DNA of 64,000 bases from NCBI RefSeq assembly GCF_030065675.1, contig NZ_JASJDK010000023.1, positions 1 to 64,000 on the forward strand. The letters are read 5' to 3'. The notes under the pieces were generated by a model, which worked only from the letters and a program-made list of their open reading frames with translations, had not been told where the DNA came from and did no database searches. The position numbers and the translations under genes are program-made. This document shows, in pieces, positions 27,134 to 36,719 of this stretch. Every line of letters begins with the position of its first letter. Position 1 is the first letter of the stretch. Origin of the DNA: Mastigocoleus sp. MO_188.B34 (GTDB taxonomy: Bacteria; Cyanobacteriota; Cyanobacteriia; Cyanobacteriales; Nostocaceae).

Positions 27134-27802
27134 ATGAAAACAGCACTTGCTTTGGAAAGCACTAATCATGTTATCCAACTTCAAACAATTAAAGCACGCA
27201 TAATAACCAGTTTGTTAGGAGGTATTCCCCGTCCTTTAGGGACAATTATGAGACAGTGTTTGTACAAAACAATATTTGCGTATATGGGACAAAATGTTTA
27301 CATTCAAGCAGGTTCAGAGTTTTTAGGTACTAACGCCATTGAAATAGGTAATGATGTTAAAATAATGCGAGATGTTCGCTTGAATGTGAAGGCAATCAAT
27401 AGTTTTATTCGTTTGGGCAACAAAGTTTGCCTAGATCGAGGTGTTGATATCAATGCTGCTGGAGAAGATTGTTTGCTCGAAATTGGCGATCGCTCCTATC
27501 TAGGACCATATGTTTGTATGAGTGGACCTGGTCATATCAAAATAGGTAAGCAATGTCTAATCGCTTCACAAACGGGCATGTATGCTAACAATCACAGAGA
27601 ATATGGGCTGAGTAGAGAAGGAATTATCATTGAAGATAATTGTTGGTTGGGTACAGGAGTTAGAATTTTAGATGGAGTAACTATAGGTTGTGGTAGTGTA
27701 GTTGGGGCGGGAGCTGTAGTAACTAAGGATATCCCTCCTTATTCTGTAGCTGTTGGAGTACCAGCAAAAAGAATAAAAGCCAGTAAGGGTGGTTGTGTTT
27801 GA
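27134..27802 (+). CDS. Hexapeptide-repeat acyltransferase (WbbJ/LacA type)
   Basis: This 222-residue protein has an N-terminal helical stretch followed by left-handed beta-helix repeats from about residue 60. Typical isoleucine/valine-glycine hexapeptides are visible in IEIGNDVKIMRDV and WLGTGVRILDGVTIG. The loop ANNHREYG carries the likely catalytic His, and the end GVPAKRIK is typical. It probably O- or N-acetylates a sugar of the polysaccharide using acetyl-CoA. It is one of only two plus-strand genes inside the cluster. Confidence 0.9.
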   Translation: MKTALALESTNHVIQLQTIKARIITSLLGGIPRPLGTIMRQCLYKTIFAYMGQNVYIQAGSEFLGTNAIEIGNDVKIMRDVRLNVKAINSFIRLGNKVCLDRGVDINAAGEDCLLEIGDRSYLGPYVCMSGPGHIKIGKQCLIASQTGMYANNHREYGLSREGIIIEDNCWLGTGVRILDGVTIGCGSVVGAGAVVTKDIPPYSVAVGVPAKRIKASKGGCV

Positions 27803-27839
27803 TGTTTTTATCTGGTAAAAATTTTTAATATTTGTCTTG

Positions 27840-27971
27840 GAATTATAGTTTTTTTGAACTATAGTCTTTTTGAGCTATAGTTTCTTTGAGTAATGCTTTC
27901 TTAAACTATAAATTTATTATTTTCCCAATTATCAGCTTGCCAATTATTAATTTCCCAATTATTAATTTCCT
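27840..27971. repeat. Short tandem repeats between plus-strand genes
   Basis: Two different arrays are visible. Units resembling TTTTTGAGCTATAGT occur about three times (27848-27890). Units of CCAATTATTAATTT occur about three times (27923-27971). Both lie in the 268-base spacer after the acetyltransferase gene. Confidence 0.65.
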
Positions 27972-28070
27972 AAAATAAGGCTAAAGTTTTGAAGCTTGAA
28001 GGCTAAAGTAATCCTAAAAGCAGCAATAAAATTAAATTGTATATGGGTGTTGAATCTCTAAAGGAGTATT

Positions 28071-29063
28071 ATGTCCGATAAATGTCAGACTTCTTTTGTC
28101 TGCTGCGTTGAGTCCGGTGCGCTTGAGAATTATACGTTGCGAATGATAGAGAGTCTGCGAAAATGGGGAGGAAAGTTTGCAGATGCGCCAATATATGCTG
28201 TCACTCCTCGTTTTGGACCTCCTTTATCGCAACATACAAAGAATACTTTTGCTCGTTTAAACGTTAATCATATTCGCTGTAATCCTCGAACCAATTATTC
28301 ATGGCTTGGTTTTTTGAATAAGCCTTTAGCTTTAGTTGCTGCAGAGGAACGCATAACATCTGAGTCAGTTTGCTGGCTAGATAGCGATATTTTGATCTTA
28401 GGCGAACCAGAAGAACTGATTCTTAAGGAAGGAGAAGATTTTGTTGCTTGTGCTTCTGACAAAAATATTGGAAGTGTGGGATTGGAAGACCCTCAAGATA
28501 AATTTTGGAAAGAAGTCTACACAATATTCGATTTAAATATTGAAAATATTCCCTGGATCGTAACAGAAAGAGAAAAGAAAAATATTCGTATTTATTGGAA
28601 TAGTGGAGTTTTTGCATATCGCCGCTCCTTAGGATTTGCAAAAGATTATCTCCAAGTATGTCTTGACATTCTTGATGCTGGAATTGCAAACCATGAATCC
28701 AGTATCTTCTTTCACGAGCAAGTAGCTTTAGTTTTAGCCATGCTTAAAAGAAATCTGAAGTGGCGTGCTTTACCTTATTCCTATAACTATGGCATGGGTA
28801 GTAAGACTCACAGTCAATGGTACAGTGAAGAACAACTCAAAGCCACTAAAATAGTTCATTATCATGATGCTATGTGGCCCTGGTTTTGGGAAACCTTTGT
28901 TGACTGTTTAAATAAAACTTATCCACCCGTCGCCCAATGGCTCAAACCTCTTGGTCCATTAAAAAATGAAGCACCTATACAGTGGCGTGCTACAAGTAAA
29001 TTGCTTAAAGAAGTGCGAACGCGACAATTAAACAACTACAAGAAAACGTGTAAGGTGTTGTAG
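28071..29063 (+). CDS. Putative GT-A-fold glycosyltransferase, unassigned family
   Basis: This 330-residue protein starts at an ATG with AAGGAG 5 bases upstream. FLNKPLALVAAEE leads into CWLDSDILIL (about residues 100-109). A DSD preceded by hydrophobic residues matches the metal-binding DxD of GT-A enzymes, as in GT8-like folds. IYWNSGVFAYRRS and IVHYHDAMWPW further on fit an acceptor loop and metal-binding His. There is no membrane segment. The family could not be named. It lies in the polysaccharide cluster in the same orientation as the acetyltransferase. Confidence 0.65.
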   Translation: MSDKCQTSFVCCVESGALENYTLRMIESLRKWGGKFADAPIYAVTPRFGPPLSQHTKNTFARLNVNHIRCNPRTNYSWLGFLNKPLALVAAEERITSESVCWLDSDILILGEPEELILKEGEDFVACASDKNIGSVGLEDPQDKFWKEVYTIFDLNIENIPWIVTEREKKNIRIYWNSGVFAYRRSLGFAKDYLQVCLDILDAGIANHESSIFFHEQVALVLAMLKRNLKWRALPYSYNYGMGSKTHSQWYSEEQLKATKIVHYHDAMWPWFWETFVDCLNKTYPPVAQWLKPLGPLKNEAPIQWRATSKLLKEVRTRQLNNYKKTCKVL

Positions 29064-29107
29064 TAAATATCAATTTAATTCAATCAAATTAATTTAATCA
29101 AAAGTTT

Positions 29108-29154
29108 GTAGAGACGTCTAATTGCTGTACTACTACATATAATACGTCTCTATA
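29108..29154. repeat. Decayed GTAGAGACG palindrome
   Basis: GTAGAGACGT at the left and ACGTCTCTAT at the right can pair, with a mostly unpaired middle. It lies 45 bases after the gene at 28071-29063. Confidence 0.6.
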
Positions 29155-29250
29155 ATTTCATAAAGATTATGCAGAAAACTCTGTGAAGCTTATAACAGAT
29201 TAAAAGTAATATAGCTGCTATGGCTAGCCGTTAACGCCTTCTTGCACAGT

Positions 29251-29400
29251 CTGTTTTGTTAGCAAAGCGTGTCCACAGGACATATTTTGACTTTTGTTAG
29301 CGCCTAGCGATAGCGTACCGTATGTATTGCGTAACCGCAGGTTATATTTTGTTAGCAAAGCGTAACCGCAGGTTATATTTTGACTTGCGCGTAGCGCTAT
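29251..29400 (+). repeat. Cluster of GCGT-hairpin-ATA repeats
   Basis: A unit of the form TTGTTAGCAAAGCGT + small hairpin + ATATTTTGACT occurs twice, with stems GTCC-ACA-GGAC (29271-29281) and AACC-GCA-GGTT (29364-29374). A third hairpin AACC-GCA-GGTT lies at 29333-29343. The flanks are nearly constant while the stem sequence changes with compensation. The block ends in TTGCGCGTAGCGC, also present near 50155. Confidence 0.75.
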
Positions 29401-29405
29401 ATTTG

Positions 29406-30644
29406 TCATACAGAAAGTACTGTAGTGACAAACAGCACCCAATATATGTTGCTTTTGTAAAGTAAATAGCTTTCCATTATATTATTCATAAATAAGAACA
29501 AAAGAAAAGCTATGTACCATAAATTTTCTGGATGCACTGCAGCGTAAGCCTTTTGAAGACTTTTGAAATATGTTTTAAAAAAAACGATTGCGAATAATGC
29601 GAAGCCTATCAAGCCAACATCAAGGGCTAAATCAATAAAGCCGTTGTGGGCATGAGGTGGAACGAAATTCTCGGTCACAGCACGACCAGCTTCCACTGCA
29701 TAGGGACTTCCTGGAGCCCAAAATGCTGTACGCCCATAACCCAACAATGGTCTATCCATTAATCTAGTGAGAGTTACCCCCCACATCAAAGTACGTCCAG
29801 TTAAAGTTGGGTCTTTTCCAAGACCAGCCAAGATATCTACCCAGTAAGCAAAAACTATTGTTCCGACACATCCTAATAACAAAATACCTAGGTCTAAAAA
29901 TAGTACAGTGACTTTGCCACGCCAGCGATATTTACGGTAGAAAAACAAAGTTAAGAACAGTAAGAACACCATAGTCAAGGAAGTTTTGGAAGTCGAAAGC
30001 AAAATTAAAGCAATCGACATAAACAAACATATCCATTTCAAAAAGCGGTGAATTGGTCGCACAGGCACAAATACAAATGCCAATGTAGCCAAAATCATCA
30101 TACTTCCTAAGTTATTTTTATAACCATATACCCCTTTCCAAGCACCAGGGTGATCTGCTCCATGAATACCAATCTCAGGTATAGCAAGAGCAACGACAAA
30201 GCTCATCACAGCACCAATACCAAACGACAAAGCTACGAGTTTGAGCTGTTGCTTTAAGTCGAATCTGGCAGCAAAATATAAACCAAAGGTACTCATTTGC
30301 AGAACCTCTCGATTATCTGCCAAAGTTGATGGCAAATAATCAGACCACAGAAATGACAATAGGATCATCGCAATGAGAGCCCAAAGTACTTTACTGCGAC
30401 CTGCTATTTTCCGGGTACTTCTATGACGAAAAATCATCAACACTGTTGGTCCTAACCATACAATGTATCTGACGATTGAAATCACACCCGTTGGTGCAAT
30501 TTGAGCAAATATACCTGAAAAAAATAACAACCCTAAAACAGCGATTATTTTTTCTACTTTGTCTAGAGTTGGTTGTGGCATATGAGAGGATTGCCCTGAG
30601 GAAGTATATTGATTTTTGTCCTGCGCTTTCGCTCCAATTTGCAT
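29406..30644 (-). CDS. O-antigen ligase/polymerase family protein (Wzy-like)
   Basis: This 412-residue protein has about ten to twelve hydrophobic segments and a periplasmic loop holding the Wzy_C/O-antigen-ligase signature: GRTLMWG, DRPLLGYG and VPPHAHNGFIDLALDVG, with the conserved Arg and His residues (about 290-345). It would polymerise lipid-linked repeat units, or ligate the glycan, on the periplasmic side. It lies next to a GT4 gene on the same strand. Whether it is a polymerase or a ligase cannot be told from sequence. Confidence 0.9.
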   Translation of the reverse strand: MQIGAKAQDKNQYTSSGQSSHMPQPTLDKVEKIIAVLGLLFFSGIFAQIAPTGVISIVRYIVWLGPTVLMIFRHRSTRKIAGRSKVLWALIAMILLSFLWSDYLPSTLADNREVLQMSTFGLYFAARFDLKQQLKLVALSFGIGAVMSFVVALAIPEIGIHGADHPGAWKGVYGYKNNLGSMMILATLAFVFVPVRPIHRFLKWICLFMSIALILLSTSKTSLTMVFLLFLTLFFYRKYRWRGKVTVLFLDLGILLLGCVGTIVFAYWVDILAGLGKDPTLTGRTLMWGVTLTRLMDRPLLGYGRTAFWAPGSPYAVEAGRAVTENFVPPHAHNGFIDLALDVGLIGFALFAIVFFKTYFKSLQKAYAAVHPENLWYIAFLLFLFMNNIMESYLLYKSNIYWVLFVTTVLSV

Positions 30645-30799
30645 TTTATACTTGCTTTGCTTGTAGAAATTAAAATTGGTAGTTATTGCTATCAGCGCCC
30701 CTGGAATATTCTTCCTAACGGTAGCGCTATATAGTACTTAAAATCAAAACTGGAAACTATTAATCCCTAATATGTAACCAATAACTAATAATAAAGTCA

Positions 30800-32026
30800 C
30801 TAGATACTGGTAGTATTTAATTCTTTTACTTCTCTACCTTCCTGTATTGCTAACAGTATAGATTTGAGAGCAGTTCCCCAACTTTTCTCTACATCATAAA
30901 ATTGTTCTTTTACCCTAGAACAAGCTCGTCTTTTTGTTTCATAAAGCTCAGGATTTTGATACAGTTCCAGTAATGCATCGCCATAGGCTTGAATATCATT
31001 GGGTGGTACTTCCATTACCGCATCTTGGACGTAACATAAAGCCGGACAAACGGCAGAAGTAACAACTGGACGATGGGCAAGAATACTTTCCCCTACTACC
31101 CGGTTGAAACCTTCAACAAAATCAGTTCGAGTTGGAACTATCACAACATGCGAACGACCAAACATCTCTCGCATTTGCGATTTCTTGCAATAACCATGAC
31201 ATATAAAATTTTCTTCTACTTTAGCCTCGGAAGCTTCTAAACGTAAAGGATCTAAGGCTGAACCAGTACCACAAATATCAAATACTATTTCTTTGATTCC
31301 CTGCTCTGAAAACCGTTTGGCTATTTCCAATAAATCGAATACACCTTTATTTTCTTCGACTCGTCCAGCAAATAATACCCTGAAGGTTTTGCCATTTTTT
31401 GGTGGTTCGGGAATATTCACAAAATCAGCTTGACGAAAAGTTGGAAAAAACTCAAAAATTGGTGGATGTTCTCCTCGTGTTAGTTCATCCACTTGTTTGG
31501 CAATATCATGAGAAACTGTTAATATTCCTCGACATTTCTTTCTGAAAAAATAACTCCCCAGTTGCAAGCTCAGTTTATCCGATAAACTTTTAGCCGCATA
31601 CTTCCGCCATAGAACACAATGTAGGGAAGGCACCACATTAATTCCTAACCAAGAAAATATTGGTAATAAAAACCAGTGGGTATTCCCACTAGAAATAACT
31701 GCCACATTTGCCCTGAAGCGAATTGCTCTCACAAGCAACCGTAACGCACACCAAAGTTGTTGCAAATGATATACGATTCCAGAAGCATTTTTTATGGGTA
31801 CAGGGCAACTTTCAACAATAAATTGCTCTTTGTGCAAATATTCCGATTTCCTTGTCGGAGCGATAACGTACGCGCGAGCATCAAGAGCGCGACAAACTTC
31901 ATAAAATTGTCTGCAATAAGGTACTGAAACCTGAGAAGGTACATCTTGGTTCTGAATCCAGAAATTGTAAGCCTCAATGACATCTTCAGGACCAGACGCA
32001 TAAAGAATCCGAAGCTGTTTGGGCAT
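30800..32026 (-). CDS. Glycosyltransferase family 4 protein
   Basis: This is a GT-B transferase of about 408 residues. The start at 32026 (MPKQLRILYASG) was chosen because it begins the first Rossmann strand and has AAGG about a dozen bases upstream; the longer frame adds 13 residues. The donor half contains FRVLFAGRVEENKGVFDLLEIA and the E-x7-E-like block EGFNRVVGESILAHRPVV (about 310-330). It lies 76 bases downstream of the GT2 gene at 32103 and is likely co-transcribed with it. Confidence 0.9.
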   Translation of the reverse strand: MPKQLRILYASGPEDVIEAYNFWIQNQDVPSQVSVPYCRQFYEVCRALDARAYVIAPTRKSEYLHKEQFIVESCPVPIKNASGIVYHLQQLWCALRLLVRAIRFRANVAVISSGNTHWFLLPIFSWLGINVVPSLHCVLWRKYAAKSLSDKLSLQLGSYFFRKKCRGILTVSHDIAKQVDELTRGEHPPIFEFFPTFRQADFVNIPEPPKNGKTFRVLFAGRVEENKGVFDLLEIAKRFSEQGIKEIVFDICGTGSALDPLRLEASEAKVEENFICHGYCKKSQMREMFGRSHVVIVPTRTDFVEGFNRVVGESILAHRPVVTSAVCPALCYVQDAVMEVPPNDIQAYGDALLELYQNPELYETKRRACSRVKEQFYDVEKSWGTALKSILLAIQEGREVKELNTTSI

Positions 32027-32102
32027 TATTTCAGTACCTTTGTAAATTCCAATAAATTTAAACACAATAGCTTAGGTTGCTTAATGACATCATACAAATA
32101 GC

Positions 32103-33317
32103 CTAGCCTAGTGCATTATTTTCAATTGATTCTCTTTTTGTTCTTTCCCATACTTTTTGAGGTTTCACTAAAAACTTCAAGTAGATGGGAATTTTCCAAA
32201 GCACGTAAATAGGGATAATCAAAAGTTTGTGCAGGGGAATATCCGCTCGTCCAAATTTTACCCAAGCTATACTAATCGCTAATAACAAACAACAACCAGC
32301 AACTGTTAAAATCATTGCTGGAATCCAAGAAATTCCTAAAATTCCCACCAACAAAGAAATTCCCAAGAAAGTAGACCACATAACTACTAACAAAGATAGA
32401 GGCGGTACGGATAAATCCAGTGCACTCAAAAACAATCGCAATCTTTTTTGCTGGAATGCTTCTAAAAGCATCTGGGGAACATAAGTAAGCAAAGTTTGTA
32501 AGTGACCGTGTTCCCAACGAGTTCTTTGTTTGGTTGCAGCTTCATTGTCTGAGGGCAAATATCCTTTAACAATAGCTTGGGAACAAAAAACTGGTTCATA
32601 TCCAGCAAGGGTCAGATCCATACCAAGTTTCATATCTTCAGTGATGTGACCGCTTGCAAGGTCAATACTGCGGATAACCTTCCAAGGGAAAGCCATTCCC
32701 GTACCAGTTAACAAACAAGGTAATCCCAAACGTTTTAACCCCTCAAAACGGACTAAATTTTTAACTTTGAAAGCAAAGTTAGAAATTAAATCTTTATATC
32801 TGGGGTTGGGAGGAGCTTCCATCAAATAACTTGCTTGTACTGGTTTACCTGTATATATGGCTTGAGCTACAAGCATATCGATCGCACTACTTTCGACGTA
32901 GCAGTCAGCATCTACGAATATCACCACATCAGGCGGATCGTTTTCTAAAAAATTCAATCCATAGTCTAAGGCATAGCCTTTACCCTTCAGGTCAGAATTG
33001 TAACGCTCTATAACTGTTGCGCCCGCAGCACGAGCAATTTCTGCTGTTCGGTCTTGACAGTTATCAGCAATTACAACCACTTTATCTTCAGGTTTTCGAG
33101 CCAGAGACAATTGTTTAAGAGTAGCACAAATAACACTTTCTTCATCATGAGCGGGAATTAAAATTGTAACTTTAGTTCCCTTTGGTCTATTTTTACCACC
33201 AGGTTGTAAATTCAACGGAAACAGGGCTGAAAAAGACTCAACAAAAAGCACTAAGCATGGTATCGATACAATTATTGCTCCAGGTATTAACAGGCTCTCG
33301 GTAGCAAAAATAGTCAT
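32103..33317 (-). CDS. Processive-type GT2 glycosyltransferase with membrane segments
   Basis: This is a membrane GT2 enzyme of about 404 residues. One N-terminal hydrophobic segment precedes the catalytic domain: VTILIPAHDEESVI, ADNCQDRTAEIA, the DxD-type FVDADCY, TEDMKLG and the QRTRWEHGH motif, which corresponds to Q(R/Q)xRW of processive synthases. Two or three membrane segments follow (about 290-345 and 365-390). Such enzymes either polymerise or transfer single sugars to lipid carriers. An ATG at 33317 was taken as start; a GTG six codons upstream is also possible. Confidence 0.9.
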   Translation of the reverse strand: MTIFATESLLIPGAIIVSIPCLVLFVESFSALFPLNLQPGGKNRPKGTKVTILIPAHDEESVICATLKQLSLARKPEDKVVVIADNCQDRTAEIARAAGATVIERYNSDLKGKGYALDYGLNFLENDPPDVVIFVDADCYVESSAIDMLVAQAIYTGKPVQASYLMEAPPNPRYKDLISNFAFKVKNLVRFEGLKRLGLPCLLTGTGMAFPWKVIRSIDLASGHITEDMKLGMDLTLAGYEPVFCSQAIVKGYLPSDNEAATKQRTRWEHGHLQTLLTYVPQMLLEAFQQKRLRLFLSALDLSVPPLSLLVVMWSTFLGISLLVGILGISWIPAMILTVAGCCLLLAISIAWVKFGRADIPLHKLLIIPIYVLWKIPIYLKFLVKPQKVWERTKRESIENNALG

Positions 33318-33426
33318 ATTATTTACTGGTGTCACAGGTATCTATCGCACCCCTATTTATTTGCTTAATTACTAGTGGTTAATGATCGATCTATGTTTTA
33401 GGGCAAAATACAATACGTCAATCTCT

Positions 33427-34005
33427 TTATTTCTTAGACTTAGGATAATTTGTAATAATTTTTGCAGGTATGCCTACCGCAGTTGCTTTACTTGGAACAT
33501 CGTTTAATACTACAGCATTGGCACCAATATTAGCTCCATCATTAATGGTGACATTACCAAAAATTTTGGCACCAGCACCAACATTAACATGGCGACCTAA
33601 TTTTGGCGCATCAAAAGGATGCTCTAAATACCGATTACCTAAAGTTACGCCCTGACGGATGATAGAATCATCTCCAATCTCGCAGTTCCCGTGAATTACA
33701 ATTGCCCCTTGATGCTCAAAAATTACACGACGACCCAATTTTACCGAATAAGGTAATTCAATCCCGTAGGTATTGCGAATCTTGCGAAACAGCATTCTAT
33801 ATAAAATGCTTAGAGGCGCCCGAAGCAACTTCGGTTGAACTTTCATTCGCCAAACCCCAAAGCGATGTACCGCTACAGCGCGAAATCCCGGCTTAGTCCA
33901 ATCACGTCCATGGGCAACCCAATCTTCATGAACTTGCTGCCAGATGCTCAAGTTTGTGTTTATTTTGTTGTCTGTATTAATTTTGGCTTGTAATTGTGTG
34001 TCCAT
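33427..34005 (-). CDS. Serine acetyltransferase-like hexapeptide protein
   Basis: This is a 192-residue protein. The ATG at 34005 begins just before the alpha-helical N-terminal part; the frame to 34095 would add 30 residues of unlike composition. The left-handed beta-helix runs from about residue 95 (IHGNCEIGDDSIIRQGVTLG, GAGAKIFGNVTINDGANIGAN) and ends in GIPAKII. The fold is that of CysE. In a polysaccharide cluster it more probably acetylates a sugar than makes O-acetylserine, but the acceptor cannot be proved by sequence. Confidence 0.85.
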   Translation of the reverse strand: MDTQLQAKINTDNKINTNLSIWQQVHEDWVAHGRDWTKPGFRAVAVHRFGVWRMKVQPKLLRAPLSILYRMLFRKIRNTYGIELPYSVKLGRRVIFEHQGAIVIHGNCEIGDDSIIRQGVTLGNRYLEHPFDAPKLGRHVNVGAGAKIFGNVTINDGANIGANAVVLNDVPSKATAVGIPAKIITNYPKSKK

Positions 34006-34366
34006 TACATAATTGCTTGGAATCAGCGTGTTAGCTTTGCGCATGCACTTTATGCTAAACCCCACTGTACTAATGAGGCACAGTAAGGCGAACATGCATA
34101 TGGCAAAAATGAATTATACCCCCATTCACAATCTCAAAAGCTGTCATGGGGTAAATATATTTTGTAATGAGACTTACGCGAAAGTACAAAAATTTTGAGT
34201 AAAGATATTGCAAATACAAATATTGCAAATACAAATAAATCCTGCAACTATTTACTTATTTTGCAAATGCGCAATTTAACCTGAAATAGTTTATTGAACT
34301 ATTTTTCAGTTTATTTTTTACTTTTTTAAATTTGACCTATGCCGCGAAGTTCTGAATTCTAACTTT
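34006..34366. other. Intergenic region, no gene seen
   Basis: This spacer between the Wzc-like and acetyltransferase genes contains a direct repeat AATATTGCAAATACAA/AAATATTGCAAATACAA (34207-34236). It has no supported frame. Confidence 0.45.
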
Positions 34367-36571
34367 CTAACCTGTGAAATTTGGTTCTGAAAATACATTT
34401 GTACTTTCGGTTTCTTTAGAATAAGAGTCCGAACGGGAATGATTATAGTAGAAATTGTTCTCGCCGTACTGTCTTACATCTACTGCGTTAACAATCAAAC
34501 CCATTACATTTACTTCTGCACGAGTTAGGAGGGATTTCGCAGCTAGTGCACTCTTAGAATCAACAAGTCCAGGTCGAGATACAACTAGTACTCCATCAAC
34601 CATCTTACCCAAAACCGCAGCATCTGCTGTCCCAGCTAAGGATGGAGTATCAAATATAATGTAGTCGTAATTCTCATTGAGCATATCAATCAAAGATGTC
34701 ATGCGCTCTGAGTCTATGAGAGCTAAGGGATTAGGAGGAACCACACCAGAGGTAAGTACAGATAAGCTTGGAGTTACTTTTTGAACCGCCTTGGAAAATA
34801 ACTGCTGTCCTACCATCACATTACTTAAACCTACTGAGTTAATTAAACCCCAAAGGTGATGTTGGGCTGGTTGACGCATATCTGCATCTACCAATAGAAC
34901 TCTTTTACCAGATTGTGCAATAACTGCTGCTAAATTTGCAGCTACTTCGGTCCGACCTTCCCCAGGAACAGAACTAGTGACGACTATTTTGCTAACCTTC
35001 TTATCTAGGCTGACGAATTTTAAATTAGCCTGAAGCATTTGGTAAGCTTCGTGAAGCACTGAACGAGGTGATGTGGCAACAATCACCCTGGGAGAAATTC
35101 CTTCCAAACCTTCAGCTTCGACAAAGGACGGATGATTCATCTCATACTTGGGAATTAGTCCCAATAAAGTATAGCCGAACAGTGCTTCTGCTTCTTGAGG
35201 TGTCTTCAATCTTCGATCTATTAGGTCAACAAAATAAGCTGCAGCAACTCCCAATAGCAGACCAATAAATACTCCACCACCAGCAATCAGGAGATTTTTT
35301 TTCAAAGCTTTGACACTACTTTGAATTTTGGCATATTCTAAGATGCTGGCATTACCGACGATTTGCTTCTGGGCAATATTAATTTCTCGTTCTTTTGTCA
35401 GTAAATCTTCGTAGCTTCCTTGTGCTACAGATAATCTTCTTTGTATATCTCCTTGTCTTTTTTCCAAGTTAGGAAGAGTATCAGCTCTTTGTCTGTATTT
35501 CTCTCGGATCAAAACCAAAGAATTGATTTTATTCTGCAAACCAGAACGGGTAGATTCTATTCTTGCTAACTCAGTTGCTAATCCTTGTTTGATATCTCCC
35601 ATCTGTAACTTTCCGGGAGCAATCTGTGCATCATAGCCCAAAGATTGATTAGTTCTTTGATCCAATAAAGCTTGTAAATTAGCTTCTTTATTTCTTAGGT
35701 CAACCAGTGTTGGATGATTTGGTTGTAGAAGACTGCTATTAGTAGCTATTTGAGCTTGGACTTCCTGGAGTTGCTTAAGGACACCTTGTACCCCTTCATT
35801 CTCACTTAACGAAGCAATGTCAACAGAGCTATCAGCGACCTTTAATTGACGACGAATTTGTTGTTCTCGAGCAGTCAAATCTGCTAATTCAGATCTGACT
35901 GTATTAATTTCTTCATCAATTTTTGTGATATTTTTAACTGTACCACTAGTTTCTTCTTGCAGGTTGATAATTTTATTTTTTGCCTTAAATCTTCTTAAAG
36001 CTTCCGCAGCTTCATTCAGTTCCCGTTTTGCTGTACGTACTTGTTCTTGAATGGAGTCAGCCGCCCCTGAAGCTTCTAAGCGATTTCTTTGAGTGTTATC
36101 ATCTATATAAGCTTTCATCGCCTGGTTGACAACTGCTTTTGCCAATACAGGATCTTCAGATGAAAAAGAAACTTTTAAAACATCTGTACCAGTAACTGAT
36201 TCTATATCAAGAGCAAGAGCTCCAGCATCAAGAGGAGCACCATCTTTATCTTTAAGTTTAAGGGTATCAACAACTTCTTTTAAAACTGATTCTGAATTGA
36301 TTAACAGAGCTTGGGTTTTGAGTGGATTTGCTTCTTTACGAATAGAATCCAGATGTCCAATTTTTTCTCCAACCCCCGTCAGAGAAGAAGCCTTACTAGA
36401 TTGAAATAATAGCTTTCCGCTGGCTTCATAAGCCGGTTTCTGTAATAACAAACTCAGCCCGGCTAGCCCTGAACATACAGCAAATACTCCCGATGCTATA
36501 AGCCAGCGACGTTTGAGAACTAGCAAGTATTTCTGAAGATCTATCTCTTCGGGATAGCCTTTATTTTCCAT
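34367..36571 (-). CDS. Wzc-like chain-length regulator and BY-kinase
   Basis: This 734-residue protein has the full layout of a bacterial tyrosine autokinase/polysaccharide co-polymerase. A membrane segment lies near residues 22-44, then a Wzz domain, a long periplasmic coiled coil (about 165-400) with a GNVR-like end, a second membrane segment at 427-449, and a cytoplasmic P-loop domain. Walker A' (VLLVDADMRQ, 558-567) and Walker B (IIFDTPS) are intact. Walker A reads SSVPGEGRT, so Arg540 stands where the catalytic Lys is expected. The C-terminus has only a sparse Tyr cluster (YGENNFYYNHSRSDSY). It should control polymer length with the Wzy-like protein; kinase activity is uncertain. Confidence 0.92.
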   Translation of the reverse strand: MENKGYPEEIDLQKYLLVLKRRWLIASGVFAVCSGLAGLSLLLQKPAYEASGKLLFQSSKASSLTGVGEKIGHLDSIRKEANPLKTQALLINSESVLKEVVDTLKLKDKDGAPLDAGALALDIESVTGTDVLKVSFSSEDPVLAKAVVNQAMKAYIDDNTQRNRLEASGAADSIQEQVRTAKRELNEAAEALRRFKAKNKIINLQEETSGTVKNITKIDEEINTVRSELADLTAREQQIRRQLKVADSSVDIASLSENEGVQGVLKQLQEVQAQIATNSSLLQPNHPTLVDLRNKEANLQALLDQRTNQSLGYDAQIAPGKLQMGDIKQGLATELARIESTRSGLQNKINSLVLIREKYRQRADTLPNLEKRQGDIQRRLSVAQGSYEDLLTKEREINIAQKQIVGNASILEYAKIQSSVKALKKNLLIAGGGVFIGLLLGVAAAYFVDLIDRRLKTPQEAEALFGYTLLGLIPKYEMNHPSFVEAEGLEGISPRVIVATSPRSVLHEAYQMLQANLKFVSLDKKVSKIVVTSSVPGEGRTEVAANLAAVIAQSGKRVLLVDADMRQPAQHHLWGLINSVGLSNVMVGQQLFSKAVQKVTPSLSVLTSGVVPPNPLALIDSERMTSLIDMLNENYDYIIFDTPSLAGTADAAVLGKMVDGVLVVSRPGLVDSKSALAAKSLLTRAEVNVMGLIVNAVDVRQYGENNFYYNHSRSDSYSKETESTNVFSEPNFTG

Positions 36572-36719
36572 TGCATTGACCTTTTGATGAGGACACTCAC
36601 TGAAAAAAACTACAAAACTATTGAGTTATGGGGATATTGATTATATCCAACTCAGTTTTTCATGTAGGTTAATTATTCTTTGTACATTCTCCTATAAGTT
36701 TTGGCTAAGGATTTTAGTC

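Noticed and set aside
29224-29442. 72-residue minus-strand frame
   Set aside because: It is the translation of the hairpin repeat cluster (CGYALLTK/CGHALLTK repeats).
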